NCBI GenBank assembly: GCA_964545045.1
Contig: CAZJEN010000002.1
Coordinates: 124,001-188,000, forward strand
Source of the DNA: SIG307 sp964545045
GTDB lineage: Bacteria; Bacillota; Clostridia; Lachnospirales; Lachnospiraceae
Reading direction: 5' to 3'
Length of the DNA: 64,000 bases
In this document: piece by piece, positions 49,617 to 58,924 of the stretch
Layout of the letters: each line of letters opens with the position of its first letter
Numbering within the stretch: position 1 is the stretch's first letter
Notes under the pieces: model-generated
Databases searched by the model: none
What the model was told of the DNA's origin: nothing
Seen by the model: the letters and a program-made list of their open reading frames with translations, nothing else
Program-made: the position numbers and the translations under genes

Positions 49617-50936
49617 ATGAAAAAGGTAGTTAAGTTTGGCGGTAGTTCCTTAGCCAGTGCAGAGCAGTTTAAGAAGGTAGGCGATATCATCCGTGCGGAT
49701 GAGAGCCGTGTATATGTAGTTCCGTCTGCGCCGGGTAAGCGTCATTCCAAAGATACAAAGGTAACCGACATGTTATACGCATGTTATGCGTTAGCTGAGG
49801 CTGATAAGGATTTCTCCAAAGAGCTGAAGGATATTGAGGCTCGTTACAACGAGATTATCGAGGGATTAGGCTTAAAGCTTTCCTTAAAGGAAGAGTTCGA
49901 AATTATCGAGAAGAATTTTAAGTTAAAGGCAGGCAGCGATTACGCGGCTTCCCGTGGTGAGTACTTAAACGGTCACATTATGGCGGCTTATCTCGGCTAC
50001 GAGTTCATCGATGCAGCTGAGGTGATTTTCTTCCACAGCGACGGAAGCTTCAATGCAGAAAAGACCGATTCCATTCTTTCTAAGCGTCTTGCGAAGACCC
50101 CGCGTGCTGTTATTCCGGGCTTCTACGGTGCAAAGAAGAGCGGTGAGGTAAAGACCTTCTCCCGCGGCGGTTCCGACGTGACCGGTTCCATCGTTGCAAG
50201 AGCAGGTAAGGTAGACCTTTACGAGAACTGGACCGACGTTTCCGGTTTCCTTGTAACGGATCCGCGTATCATCGACAATCCGAAGCCGATTACCACCATT
50301 ACATACAGAGAGCTTCGTGAGCTTTCCTACATGGGTGCTGGCGTTCTTCACGAAGACGCGATTTTCCCGGTTCGTAAGGCCGGTATTCCGATTAACATCC
50401 GTAATACCAACGCTCCGGAAGATGAGGGTACCATGATCGTAGAGAGCACCTGCCGTATTCCGGAGTACACCATTACCGGTATCGCAGGTAAGAAGGGCTT
50501 CGTAGCGGTGAATATCGAAAAGGATATGATGAATGCAGAGGTTGGTTTTGGCCGTAAGGTTCTTCAGGCTTTCGAAGAGAACGGTATTTCCTTCGAGCAT
50601 GTTCCGTCCGGTATCGATACCATGACCGTATTCGTGCATCAGCCGGAGTTCGAGGGTAAGGAGCAGAACGTACTTGGTGCAATTCATCGTCTTGCGGCTC
50701 CGGATTCCATCGATCTTGAGGCAAATCTTGCACTTATCGCGGTTGTAGGCCGCGGCATGAAGTCCAACCGTGGTGTGGCTGCCCGTATTTTCGCAGCACT
50801 TGCTCACAACAACATCAACATCAAGATGATTGACCAGGGGTCCAGTGAGCTCAACATCATCATCGGTGTTCGTAACGAGGACTTTGAAACTGCTATTAAG
50901 GCAATCTACGATATTTTTGTTACCGTAGCGCTTTAA
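49617..50936 (+). CDS. Aspartate kinase
   Basis: 439 residues. N-terminal KFGGSSLAS (ATP/Asp site), SRGEYLNG, RGGSDVTGSIVA and VTDPRI of the amino-acid kinase domain; two C-terminal ACT domains (~310-439; FGRKVLQAFEENGISFEHVPSGIDTMTVF and GVAARIFAALAHNNINIKMIDQGSSELNIIIGV in pieces). First step from aspartate to lysine, threonine and methionine, with the ACT domains giving feedback. The start was put at ATG 49617, where homology begins; ATG 49590 is in frame but its added residues are not typical. Highly biased codons. Confidence 0.93.
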   Translation: MKKVVKFGGSSLASAEQFKKVGDIIRADESRVYVVPSAPGKRHSKDTKVTDMLYACYALAEADKDFSKELKDIEARYNEIIEGLGLKLSLKEEFEIIEKNFKLKAGSDYAASRGEYLNGHIMAAYLGYEFIDAAEVIFFHSDGSFNAEKTDSILSKRLAKTPRAVIPGFYGAKKSGEVKTFSRGGSDVTGSIVARAGKVDLYENWTDVSGFLVTDPRIIDNPKPITTITYRELRELSYMGAGVLHEDAIFPVRKAGIPINIRNTNAPEDEGTMIVESTCRIPEYTITGIAGKKGFVAVNIEKDMMNAEVGFGRKVLQAFEENGISFEHVPSGIDTMTVFVHQPEFEGKEQNVLGAIHRLAAPDSIDLEANLALIAVVGRGMKSNRGVAARIFAALAHNNINIKMIDQGSSELNIIIGVRNEDFETAIKAIYDIFVTVAL

Positions 50937-50981
50937 TATAAAGAGAATGAAAACAAATAAGAGAAAGCGGGGTATTACAAC

Positions 50982-51596
50982 ATGAAGATTCAGAATGTAA
51001 CCGATGCAGCATTTAAGAAGTACGGTAAGGTTGTAACCGGAATTGATTTTTCCGATATGATCGCCGAGATGAAGAAGATGGAGATTCCGGCAGACGTAGT
51101 GTATGAGCCGGGTCTTGCAAGCCTTGAGGCTTGTGCTTCCGCAAAGGACCTTTGCGAGAGCGTATACGGCGGTATGCCGATTCAGGTTGGTCACTGCAGC
51201 GGTAACAACAATAAGTTAAACGCAGTAGAGTACCACAGAGATTCCGAGGTAAACATTTCCGTAGACGGTATGATTTTACTTCTCGGTCTGGAGCAGGATA
51301 TCGAGGATGATTATACCTACGATACTTCTAAGATTGAGGCATTCTTAGTACCGGCAGGTGTAGCGGTAGAGCTTTACGCAACTACCCTTCACTATGCTCC
51401 GTGTAACTCCCAGGCAGGCGGCTTCCGCGGCATCGTAGTTCTTCCGAAGGGAACCAACTATGACCTTGCTAAGCAGCCGAACAAGACTCCGGAAGATAAG
51501 CTGATGACCGCTGTGAACAAGTGGCTCATTGCACACGAGGATGCAAAGATTGCAGGCGCATTCAACGGATTAAAGGGCGAGAACATTACGCTGTAA
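50982..51596 (+). CDS. DUF4867 family protein
   Basis: 204 residues of the clostridial DUF4867 family: GMPIQVGHCSGNNNKLNAVEYHRDSEVNI near 66-95 and VPAGVAVELYATTLHYAPC near 122-140 suggest a cupin-like barrel with possible metal ligands (His, Glu, His). Function not established; relatives often sit with sugar-acid or D-lyxose-type metabolism genes. Codon use is as biased as in the neighbouring aspartokinase gene, pointing to strong expression. 45 bp after aspartokinase, so probably co-transcribed. Confidence 0.75.
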   Translation: MKIQNVTDAAFKKYGKVVTGIDFSDMIAEMKKMEIPADVVYEPGLASLEACASAKDLCESVYGGMPIQVGHCSGNNNKLNAVEYHRDSEVNISVDGMILLLGLEQDIEDDYTYDTSKIEAFLVPAGVAVELYATTLHYAPCNSQAGGFRGIVVLPKGTNYDLAKQPNKTPEDKLMTAVNKWLIAHEDAKIAGAFNGLKGENITL

Positions 51597-51613
51597 TAGG
51601 AAATCGTATTTTG

Positions 51614-51649
51614 AAAGGTAACCGTTGCCTGAGGTGACGGTTACCTTTT
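51614..51649 (+). terminator. Terminator after DUF4867
   Basis: AAAGGTAACCGT / ACGGTTACCTTT stem, 11-nt loop, then T run. Confidence 0.85.
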
Positions 51650-51682
51650 GTAAGTTTATAGGAAAGGGTATGAGGGAAACGT

Positions 51683-54577
51683 ATGAAAAAGAGAATCATA
51701 GCAATGATTGCGGTACTGGCCATGTTTGTGACTGTGTTTGCGGGATGCAGTGAAAACAATGACCGGAGGGAACGGGAGTCGAACCGAAAGGAAGACAGAG
51801 ACGAGCGGGAGAAGGACAACGAGGGAGAAGCGTTAAAGGCCGTATTGGAACAGTTGATATACGGAACCGAAGAAGAGGAAAAACCGGGAAAACGGCCGGT
51901 GAAAAAGCCGGAGGAAAAAGTGATCCATGTAATGTCCTTTACGGATGAAGTGCCGAACATGGTGCAAACCTATCTGGATATGCATCCGGAGCTGGGTTAC
52001 ACGATGAAATGTACGATTGTTTCAACAATATATGATGAGTACCGGCCGGCGCTGGATGAAATGTTAAAATATGGCGGAGAGGATGCTCCCGATATTTATT
52101 CCTTAGAAGCTGCCTTTGTTGCAAAATATACAAAGGGAGACATGTCCTCTTATGCGGCGTCTTATGATGAGTTGGGAATTCAGACAGATAAAATGATTCA
52201 GGAATCTAAGACGGCAACCTATGCTGTGGAAGTGGGTACGAGACCGACGGACGGCGAAGTGGTGGCACTTCCGTACCAATCCGGTGCCGGTTGTTTTATC
52301 TATCGTCGCTCGATTGCAAAGAACGTATGGGGAACGGATGACCCGGCAGTGATTCAGAAAAAAATCGGTGGTGCTTCCGGCCAATGGGATAACTTTTGGG
52401 TGGCGGCAGAGGAACTGAAATCCAACGGATATGCCATTGTTTCCGGTGACGGGGATATGTGGCATGCATTGGAAAACAGTGCGGATAACGGCTGGATTAA
52501 GGACGGGGAATTGTATCTGGATCCGAAACGAGAAGCCTTTATGGATGTATCCAAGATGTTGAAGGATAATAACTATCACAATGAAACTCAGGACTGGCAG
52601 GATGTTTGGTTTGCGGATATCAGGGGAGAAGGCAGGAAGGAAGTGTTCGGCTTTTTCGGACCGGCCTGGTTTGTAAATTATACAATGGCGGATAATTGTG
52701 GAAATGACCGGAGCACCGAGGGATTCGGCGGAACCTACGGTGATTGGGCAGTATGTAATTCTCCGGTAGGCTTCTATTGGGGCGGCAACTGGGTTGCTGC
52801 CAATAAGGATGTGGTAAAGGAAGAAAAGAAAGATGTGATTGCCGACATTCTTCAGTGGATTACGTTGGATTATGACGAAAACAGCTTACAATATATGTTG
52901 GCAAACGGGCTCTATGAGTCTTACAGCGACATGAAGGATGCGGTGGTAAGCGGCAGAGTAATGGAAAAGTCTGACGGAAGTTTGGATTTTCTGGGGGGAC
53001 AGAATATGTTTGAATATTTTGTGCCGGCCAATGATTATGCAACGGGAAATAATATTACACCGTATGACGAAGCAATAAACAGTGCGTGGCGGGAAGCGGC
53101 CCGCGATTATGCGAAAGGAAAAGTGGATCGTTACGAGGCGATTGCGCAGTTTGCGGATGAGGTAAGGAGTAAAATCGACATTCAGGTGCCGGAGTCTTTC
53201 TATTACGGCAGAAAAACAGACTTTAATTACGATTTCGGCTATATCGGAGGCGGCATTACGACACCAGTCCCGACACCGACACCGGGAATAACACCGACTC
53301 CCACAAGTGTACCGGATCGGGATTTACAGGGCTTGCAGATGATAATCGGTGACTGGTATTCCATGGAAGGAGAAGCTATTCCCGTCAATATGTACGAGGA
53401 TCAAACAGCAAAGTACAGGCAGCAGCTTTTTGAAAAATACAATTTTTCCGTGGACAAGAGAACGGTGGCAGGCTGGGGAGAAATGGAAGATACCTATGTG
53501 AACTCTGTCATGGCGGCAAATCCGGTGGCCCATGTATTCGAACTGGATTACCGTTTTATCAGCACGCCCATGTCCTACGGACTGTTTTATGACCTGGCAA
53601 CCCTGGAGGAACTTGATTTCAGTGAAGAAAAATGGAATGAGTCCGTAAAAAATCTTATGACCAAGGGGAATTATATTTACGGCATGAGTCCGGAGGCCAA
53701 TGTGCCGGGAGGTGGTCTGGTTTGGAATAAGCGATTATTTGAGGAAGCGGGAGTAGACCCGCATCTGACCTACGATTTGCAGGCGACGGGTGAGTGGACC
53801 TGGGACATGTTCCGGGATGTTTGTGCGGCACTGACCAGGGATGAAAACGGAGACGGGATAACGGATGTGTATGCCCTTACGGGAGACGGGGCGGAAATTG
53901 TGCGTTGTCTTGTGGCGTCTACCGGTGAGGATTTCTTTACTAAGGATGAAGAAGGAAATCTGTATAACAATATGGCTTCCGATTCGGTTCTGGCTGCCAT
54001 GGAGTTTGCAGTGGAGCTTTATGAGGCGGGCTATGTAATGCCACAACCGGAAGGCAGTAATTGGGATTATTATGTAACTGCGTTCCAAGAAGGAAAGGCG
54101 GCCATGACTTTTGCGGAGGAGTACCGTTGTGAGCCGAATAGAGAATACGGCGATTTCATGGAGGATGAGGTGGGTTTTGCCTTACCGCCGAAGCCGGACT
54201 ACGGTGCATCGTATCACTCCTATGTGAATAACAATATTTATGTAATTCCGTCCTGTTATGACGCAGAGATGGCAAGCCGTATTGCCTTTGCTTTTAATCT
54301 GTATACCACGCCTACACCGGGCTATGATGACCCGGATGACTGGATTGAACGTTATTATGCACATTTCGGAGAGGAACGTGCGGTAGATGAGACCATTGCC
54401 TTTTTCGCAAATACAGCGCAGGTGTTTTATCCGCTGGATACGCTGGTGTCCGACGATTATCAGTTGGAAAATGACCTTCTGTGGAAGTATCCGTTTACTA
54501 CAGAAACACCGAGGGAGCGCGTAGAAGCAATTCGGGAATCCTGGAATGCGCTTTTGGAAGAGGCGAATCAGAAATAA
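51683..54577 (+). CDS. Tandem two-domain extracellular solute-binding lipoprotein
   Basis: 964 residues, about twice the family size. Lipobox FAGC puts Cys22 at the membrane; a charged linker (~24-80) follows. Domain 1 (~80-520) reads as a family-1 solute-binding protein (VIHVMSFTDEVPNMVQTYLDMHPEL; GDWAVCNSPVGFYWGGNWVAANKD). A Pro/Thr linker (~526-546, repeated PTPTP) leads to domain 2 (~550-964), again family-1-like (LVWNKRLFEEAGVDP, TGEWTWDMFRDVCAALT, AFQEGKAAMTFAEEY). No permease or ATPase gene is adjacent, so the transporter must be elsewhere or the protein is a sugar sensor. Own terminator downstream. Confidence 0.85.
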   Translation: MKKRIIAMIAVLAMFVTVFAGCSENNDRRERESNRKEDRDEREKDNEGEALKAVLEQLIYGTEEEEKPGKRPVKKPEEKVIHVMSFTDEVPNMVQTYLDMHPELGYTMKCTIVSTIYDEYRPALDEMLKYGGEDAPDIYSLEAAFVAKYTKGDMSSYAASYDELGIQTDKMIQESKTATYAVEVGTRPTDGEVVALPYQSGAGCFIYRRSIAKNVWGTDDPAVIQKKIGGASGQWDNFWVAAEELKSNGYAIVSGDGDMWHALENSADNGWIKDGELYLDPKREAFMDVSKMLKDNNYHNETQDWQDVWFADIRGEGRKEVFGFFGPAWFVNYTMADNCGNDRSTEGFGGTYGDWAVCNSPVGFYWGGNWVAANKDVVKEEKKDVIADILQWITLDYDENSLQYMLANGLYESYSDMKDAVVSGRVMEKSDGSLDFLGGQNMFEYFVPANDYATGNNITPYDEAINSAWREAARDYAKGKVDRYEAIAQFADEVRSKIDIQVPESFYYGRKTDFNYDFGYIGGGITTPVPTPTPGITPTPTSVPDRDLQGLQMIIGDWYSMEGEAIPVNMYEDQTAKYRQQLFEKYNFSVDKRTVAGWGEMEDTYVNSVMAANPVAHVFELDYRFISTPMSYGLFYDLATLEELDFSEEKWNESVKNLMTKGNYIYGMSPEANVPGGGLVWNKRLFEEAGVDPHLTYDLQATGEWTWDMFRDVCAALTRDENGDGITDVYALTGDGAEIVRCLVASTGEDFFTKDEEGNLYNNMASDSVLAAMEFAVELYEAGYVMPQPEGSNWDYYVTAFQEGKAAMTFAEEYRCEPNREYGDFMEDEVGFALPPKPDYGASYHSYVNNNIYVIPSCYDAEMASRIAFAFNLYTTPTPGYDDPDDWIERYYAHFGEERAVDETIAFFANTAQVFYPLDTLVSDDYQLENDLLWKYPFTTETPRERVEAIRESWNALLEEANQK

Positions 54578-54610
54578 GACGCTTACATAAGGGATGAAAT
54601 TCCGAAACAA

Positions 54611-54668
54611 AAAGACTATCGTGTCAGGATACTGCAGTATGCAGTGAGACTCGATAGTCTTTGTTATT
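54611..54668 (+). terminator. Terminator after the solute-binding protein gene
   Basis: AAAGACTATCG / CGATAGTCTTT with inner ACTGCA-gta-TGCAGT hairpin; A- and T-rich flanks suit both strands. Confidence 0.8.
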
Positions 54669-54697
54669 GCGTTTTATTTGCTCAAAAGTATGCGTTG

Positions 54698-55546
54698 TTA
54701 CATTGCCAGTGAAATCAAATACAACACCAACAAGTGTGCCGGATAGAAGATGTAAAAAAAGTATTTAAATTTCTTCGAACGAAATAAATGGCCATTGTAC
54801 ATGGCAATCGGCACAAAGGCAAGCAAGGATGCGACATTGGTACTTAAGAATACGATACAGCCGAACAGAATCTGCAGCTTCTTGTTGGTACGGAAAAAGT
54901 ACAGCATGGCAATAAATAAAATGCCGATGTAGCTGTAATCGGTTCTGAGAAAAACAGAAGCGATACAGGCAACCACCACACAGAGTAATTGGCCGAGCCA
55001 CTGTTTAAACGCTGCTTTCGGATTAAGTTCATCGGTTTCGAAGCGTTTCATTCCGTACAGCATCAAGAGGGCCAGAAGCAGAGTAAATACGGTGTTCTGG
55101 TATTGCGGATAGAAAAAGGAAGTCGTAACGTCCTTGATTCTGTAAATCGGTGCTGCGGTAGAAGTGATTAAGTTAAACGGAATTTCCGCAGCAAGAGCAC
55201 AGAGGCCCACACGAATCAGATAGCGTTTATAATCGGAGGTGTGCATAAAGCCTTCGAATACGAGAAATGCGAAAAGTGGGAAGGCGATACGTCCCACCAA
55301 CCGCATAACGGTGTAGGTGGAATATAGATTTAAATATTCTGCCGGAATTGCGGAAATCTGCTCTTGTGTTGCATCGGTAGAGAAGACAAGGCTTAAGTAT
55401 TCCGGGAATTTTGCAAGCTTAGCGTAAACCAGCGTAACTGCAGCGTGGTCGATTAACATGGTCAGGGCTGCAAACATCTTTAAAAAGTTTGCGGGAAAGC
55501 CGGATTGCGGCTGTGAATTGTTTGTTATTACTGATTGATTTGTCAT
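54698..55546 (-). CDS. TraX-family membrane acyltransferase-like protein
   Basis: 282 residues, about eight to nine membrane helices. TraX signatures: FLKMFAALTMLIDHAAV, RLVGRIAFPLFAFLVFEGFMHTSDYKRYLIRVGLCALAAEIPFNL (pieces: RIAFPLFAFLVFEGF, YLIRVGLCALAAEIPFN). F-plasmid TraX acetylates pilin; chromosomal homologues in Firmicutes are of unknown target. Start ATG at 55546 after GAGGAGG. Divergent from the AI-2E gene. Confidence 0.88.
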   Translation of the reverse strand: MTNQSVITNNSQPQSGFPANFLKMFAALTMLIDHAAVTLVYAKLAKFPEYLSLVFSTDATQEQISAIPAEYLNLYSTYTVMRLVGRIAFPLFAFLVFEGFMHTSDYKRYLIRVGLCALAAEIPFNLITSTAAPIYRIKDVTTSFFYPQYQNTVFTLLLALLMLYGMKRFETDELNPKAAFKQWLGQLLCVVVACIASVFLRTDYSYIGILFIAMLYFFRTNKKLQILFGCIVFLSTNVASLLAFVPIAMYNGHLFRSKKFKYFFYIFYPAHLLVLYLISLAM

Positions 55547-55572
55547 TGATGTTTCCTCCTCTTTATGTTATG

Positions 55573-55601
55573 ATTATATAGAAGTGTGGAAAGAATTTCA
55601 A
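55573..55601 (-). promoter_or_regulatory. traX promoter
   Basis: Minus strand TTGAAA, 17-bp spacer, TATAAT. Confidence 0.75.
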
Positions 55602-55638
55602 GTAAGTTATTTTCTTTTTAGAATTAAGGAGGCGTAGA

Positions 55639-56907
55639 ATGGGACGGCGGCGTTTTTTGAGTATATTTCTGGCTGCGGCGGGGTTAATCGTCTTGTATTG
55701 TTTATTGCAGAAATTGTCTGTGGTTGTTGAAGGAATCAGGTGGGTGTTCGGCATTCTTTCTCCGATTTTTGTGGGATTTATCATTGCGTTTGTGCTGAAT
55801 CTTCCGATGCGGAGTCTGGAAGCACTTTGGGATAAATGTGAATTGGGAATAAAACGCTCTTTTGTGAAGAGAAAACAGAAAAAAGCCAAGAAAACGTCTT
55901 CGGGGGATGCGCAGGTAAAAAAAGAGGTACCGGTCGAGGTGAAAATCGGCAGGGTAAGCGGAATCTTGCGGCGTCCGGTTTGTCTGCTTGTTTCTATTGT
56001 GATTATTATTGCGATTTTGGTTGCCGTGGTAAATCTGGTACTTCCGGAAATCGGCAAGACGGTGGCTCTTTTGGTGGATGGCGTGCCGGATTGGCTGAAG
56101 AAGGTAAAGGAATGGTGTGTTGAATACGCAGAAGAGTATCCGATGATTTCCGAGACGATTTCGGGACTGAATATTGATTGGGAGTCTACGGCGAAGAATT
56201 TGCTCAGTTTAATCGGAACAGGTACGCTGGGAGTGGTAGGCAACACCTTTGCAGGTGTCATTGGTGCTGTGGGCGGCGTTATCGATTTTGTGATTGCGTT
56301 GATTTTTGCAATTTATATATTGTGCAGTAAGGAAACCCTGGCAGGACAGATGAAAAAGCTTTTTAAGGCATTTTTGTCGGACAAGGCGAACGGTACGGTA
56401 CTGCATGTGGCACAGACCGCTCACGGTATCTTTTGTGCGTTTGTGACAGGACAGTGCATAGAAGCGGTGATTTTAGGAAGTCTTTGTGCCATCGGAATGT
56501 TGATTTTCGGCTTCCCGTATGCGGCAATGATCGGTGTGCTGGTGGGTGTTACCGCGTTGATTCCTGTGGTAGGAGCATTTATCGGCGCCGGAGTGGGCGG
56601 ATTTTTAATTTTGATGAACGATCCGTTCCAGGCCTTGATGTTTGTTCTCTTTATTGTTATCTTACAGCAGATCGAAGGAAATGTGATTTATCCGAAGGTA
56701 GTCGGAAATTCCGTAGGACTTCCGGCAATGTGGGTGCTGGCGTCGGTAACGGTAGGCGGTGGTATCGGTGGCATTGTCGGTATGTTGTTTGCGGTACCTA
56801 CGGCGTCGGTACTGTATACCTTACTGCGTGAGGTTACGGCTAAACGGTTGGAGAAGAAGGCGGCACGGGAAGCGTGTGTAGAAAACGAATGTGAAGCAGG
56901 TGAGTAG
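55639..56907 (+). CDS. AI-2E family transporter (PerM-like)
   Basis: 422 residues, about eight helices with the family layout: two N-terminal helices with LSPIFVGFIIAFVLNLP, a basic cytoplasmic loop (~65-100), a central helix plus amphipathic stretch, and the C-terminal block IPVVGAFIGAG and QQIEGNVIYPKVVGNSVGLP (near 350). Members export small molecules or ions; only TqsA is linked to AI-2. One base before lepB. Confidence 0.9.
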   Translation: MGRRRFLSIFLAAAGLIVLYCLLQKLSVVVEGIRWVFGILSPIFVGFIIAFVLNLPMRSLEALWDKCELGIKRSFVKRKQKKAKKTSSGDAQVKKEVPVEVKIGRVSGILRRPVCLLVSIVIIIAILVAVVNLVLPEIGKTVALLVDGVPDWLKKVKEWCVEYAEEYPMISETISGLNIDWESTAKNLLSLIGTGTLGVVGNTFAGVIGAVGGVIDFVIALIFAIYILCSKETLAGQMKKLFKAFLSDKANGTVLHVAQTAHGIFCAFVTGQCIEAVILGSLCAIGMLIFGFPYAAMIGVLVGVTALIPVVGAFIGAGVGGFLILMNDPFQALMFVLFIVILQQIEGNVIYPKVVGNSVGLPAMWVLASVTVGGGIGGIVGMLFAVPTASVLYTLLREVTAKRLEKKAAREACVENECEAGE

Positions 56908-56908
56908 T

Positions 56909-57451
56909 ATGAAAAAGAACGGTGTAGTGAAGGAAGTAATCAGTTGGGTAATTATTATTGTGGTTGCTTTTGTAATCGGAAATTGTTTGAATAAGTTTGT
57001 TTTGCTGAAGGCGGTAATTCCGTCAGGCTCCATGGAGAATACGTTGCAGGTGGATGACAGGATATTCGGTCTGCGTCTTGCGTATCTGTTTTCTGAGCCT
57101 GAGCGGGGAGACGTGGTAATGTTCGATTATCCGGATAATGAGACGGTACTTTATGTAAAGCGTATTATCGGATTGCCGGGAGAGACGGTAGAGATTACCG
57201 ACGGTAAGGTATACATCTGGAATGACGAGACAGGAGAGGATAAGACGCAGTTGGAGGAGCCTTATCTAAAAGAAACTCCGACAGGAAGCTATGGAGTGTT
57301 TCACGTGCCGGAGGGATGTTATTTTATGTTGGGCGATAACCGGAACAATTCCTGGGATTCCAGAAAGTGGGACAATAAATACGTATCCGAAGACAAGATA
57401 CAATGCAAGGCCTGGTTCCGCTACAAGCCGAGCTTCGGTTGGATTAAATAG
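56909..57451 (+). CDS. lepB: Signal peptidase I
   Basis: 180 residues. One N-terminal helix (~9-27), catalytic Ser41 in PSGSM, Lys84 in YVKRIIGLPGE, and C-terminal box GDNRNNSWDSR. Cleaves secretory signal peptides on the outer face of the membrane. Start ATG 56909 after CAGGTGAG; GTG 56891 would overlap the upstream gene. Stop lies 7 bases from the stop of the convergent comFB-like gene. Confidence 0.95.
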   Translation: MKKNGVVKEVISWVIIIVVAFVIGNCLNKFVLLKAVIPSGSMENTLQVDDRIFGLRLAYLFSEPERGDVVMFDYPDNETVLYVKRIIGLPGETVEITDGKVYIWNDETGEDKTQLEEPYLKETPTGSYGVFHVPEGCYFMLGDNRNNSWDSRKWDNKYVSEDKIQCKAWFRYKPSFGWIK

Positions 57452-57458
57452 GGTATGT

Positions 57459-57725
57459 TTAATGACGCGGGTGCTTGCTGATAATGGAATGCGCCTGCGT
57501 GATTTCTTTCATGATGGAAGCCTTGAATTGACCGTCAAATTCACAGAGACGGGACATCAGTTCGCCCTGAGTGGTAGCGACATACTTCGGCTGTAAACGG
57601 TTCAGCGTATAGGATGCGATATCCAAACGGCAACGCTCGCATTTACAACCGTCCAAAAACGGTAACATCTCATCTAAAGTAATGATTACATATTCTTCCA
57701 TGATATTACGTAGAATTAACTGCAT
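57459..57725 (-). CDS. ComFB-like (late competence development) protein
   Basis: 88 residues. Pattern LRNIMEEYV, a Cys cluster CKCERC (near 28-33), then LDIASYTLNRLQPKYVATTQGEL fits the ComFB family (PF10719). ComFB sits in the Bacillus comF operon; recent work links ComFB-type domains to nucleotide second messengers, but nothing here shows binding. No comFA/comFC nearby. Start ATG after GGAGG. Confidence 0.75.
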   Translation of the reverse strand: MQLILRNIMEEYVIITLDEMLPFLDGCKCERCRLDIASYTLNRLQPKYVATTQGELMSRLCEFDGQFKASIMKEITQAHSIISKHPRH

Positions 57726-57814
57726 AGGGGAAAGCCTCCGTTCATTCGTATAGTCTCATGGTATCACTTTTTTTGAAAAATGTAAAGAAAAACATGAAAA
57801 GGGAAGTCATTTGT

Positions 57815-58870
57815 ATGCAGGAACAGAGAGAACTTATCAATAAATTAACTAAAGAGCATACATTATCTTTTTCGGAATGGAAGAGTCTTTTACTGAATCC
57901 GTCAAAGGAGGTTGCGGAATATCTTCGGGATTGTGCAAGAGAGGTAACGGACCGGGTATTCGGCCGACAGGTGTATGTCAGAGGTTTGATTGAATTTACG
58001 AATATTTGTAAAAAGGATTGTTACTACTGCGGAATAAGAAAGAGTAATTCCTGCGTGGAGCGGTACCGGCTGACGGAGGAAGAGATTTTAGCCTGTTGTA
58101 AGGAGGGCTACGAGGCGGGACTTCGGACCTTTGTGTTACAGGGAGGCGAGGACGGTTATTTTACGGAGGAGCGGCTGTGTGCTCTTATAAGTGAAATACA
58201 TACAGAGTACTCGGATTGTGCGATTACCTTGTCGGTGGGAGAATGGGAAAAGAAAAGCTACGAGCGGTTTTATGCGGCAGGAGCGGAACGTTTCTTGCTT
58301 CGTCAGGAAACAGCAAACGAAGCGCATTACGGAATGTTACATCCGGACAATCAGAGGTTTTCTACGAGAATAGAATGTCTTGAAAACCTAAAAGAAATCG
58401 GGTATCAGACCGGCTGCGGATTTTTGGTGGGCTCCCCTTACCAGACCATAGAGTGTATGATAGAGGATTTGTTGTTTTTGGAACGGTTCCGGCCGCAAAT
58501 GGTGGGAATCGGACCGTTTTTGCCTGCGAAGAATACGCCTTTTGAAGGTGAGAAGGCCGGTAGCAGTGAGTTGACCTTGTTTCTTCTTTCCGCTATCCGC
58601 CTGATGCTTCCGAAAGTGTTATTGCCGGCCACAACGGCGTTAGGCACGGCGCGAAGTGACGGACGTTTGCAGGGGCTGTTGCACGGCGCCAATGTTATTA
58701 TGCCGAATCTTTCTCCTGCAAGAGTGCGGGACAAGTACGCTTTGTATGACAATAAGGTTCACAGCGGAAATGAGGCGGCGGAGCATTTGGAAGCCTTACG
58801 CAAAGAGCTTGCGAAAGAGAATTTTACAGTGGCAATTTCCCGCGGTGATGCACCCGGGTTTGCAAAATAA
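57815..58870 (+). CDS. hydE: [FeFe]-hydrogenase maturase HydE
   Basis: 351 residues, radical SAM TIM barrel. FTNICKKDCYYCGIR gives the CxxxCxxC cluster site near 63-70; LQGGEDGYFTEERL and LRQETANEAHYGMLHP are HydE-typical; VGIGPFLPAKNTPF near 232. HydE contributes to building the diiron subcluster from the HydG product. ATG 57815 after AAAGGGAAG was chosen; the frame extends to 57758 without a better site. Heads the hydE-hydG-hydF-dehydrogenase gene row. Confidence 0.93.
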   Translation: MQEQRELINKLTKEHTLSFSEWKSLLLNPSKEVAEYLRDCAREVTDRVFGRQVYVRGLIEFTNICKKDCYYCGIRKSNSCVERYRLTEEEILACCKEGYEAGLRTFVLQGGEDGYFTEERLCALISEIHTEYSDCAITLSVGEWEKKSYERFYAAGAERFLLRQETANEAHYGMLHPDNQRFSTRIECLENLKEIGYQTGCGFLVGSPYQTIECMIEDLLFLERFRPQMVGIGPFLPAKNTPFEGEKAGSSELTLFLLSAIRLMLPKVLLPATTALGTARSDGRLQGLLHGANVIMPNLSPARVRDKYALYDNKVHSGNEAAEHLEALRKELAKENFTVAISRGDAPGFAK

Positions 58871-58924
58871 ATTATTTTACTAACGGGGAAGAGTGTTCTG
58901 ACCCGAAAGAAAGGACAAAAGAAT

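Noticed and set aside
49965..51194. 409-codon open frame on the minus strand across aspartokinase and DUF4867
   Set aside because: Antisense shadow produced by the strongly biased codons of the plus-strand genes; no SD, no recognisable protein, and both plus-strand genes are certain.
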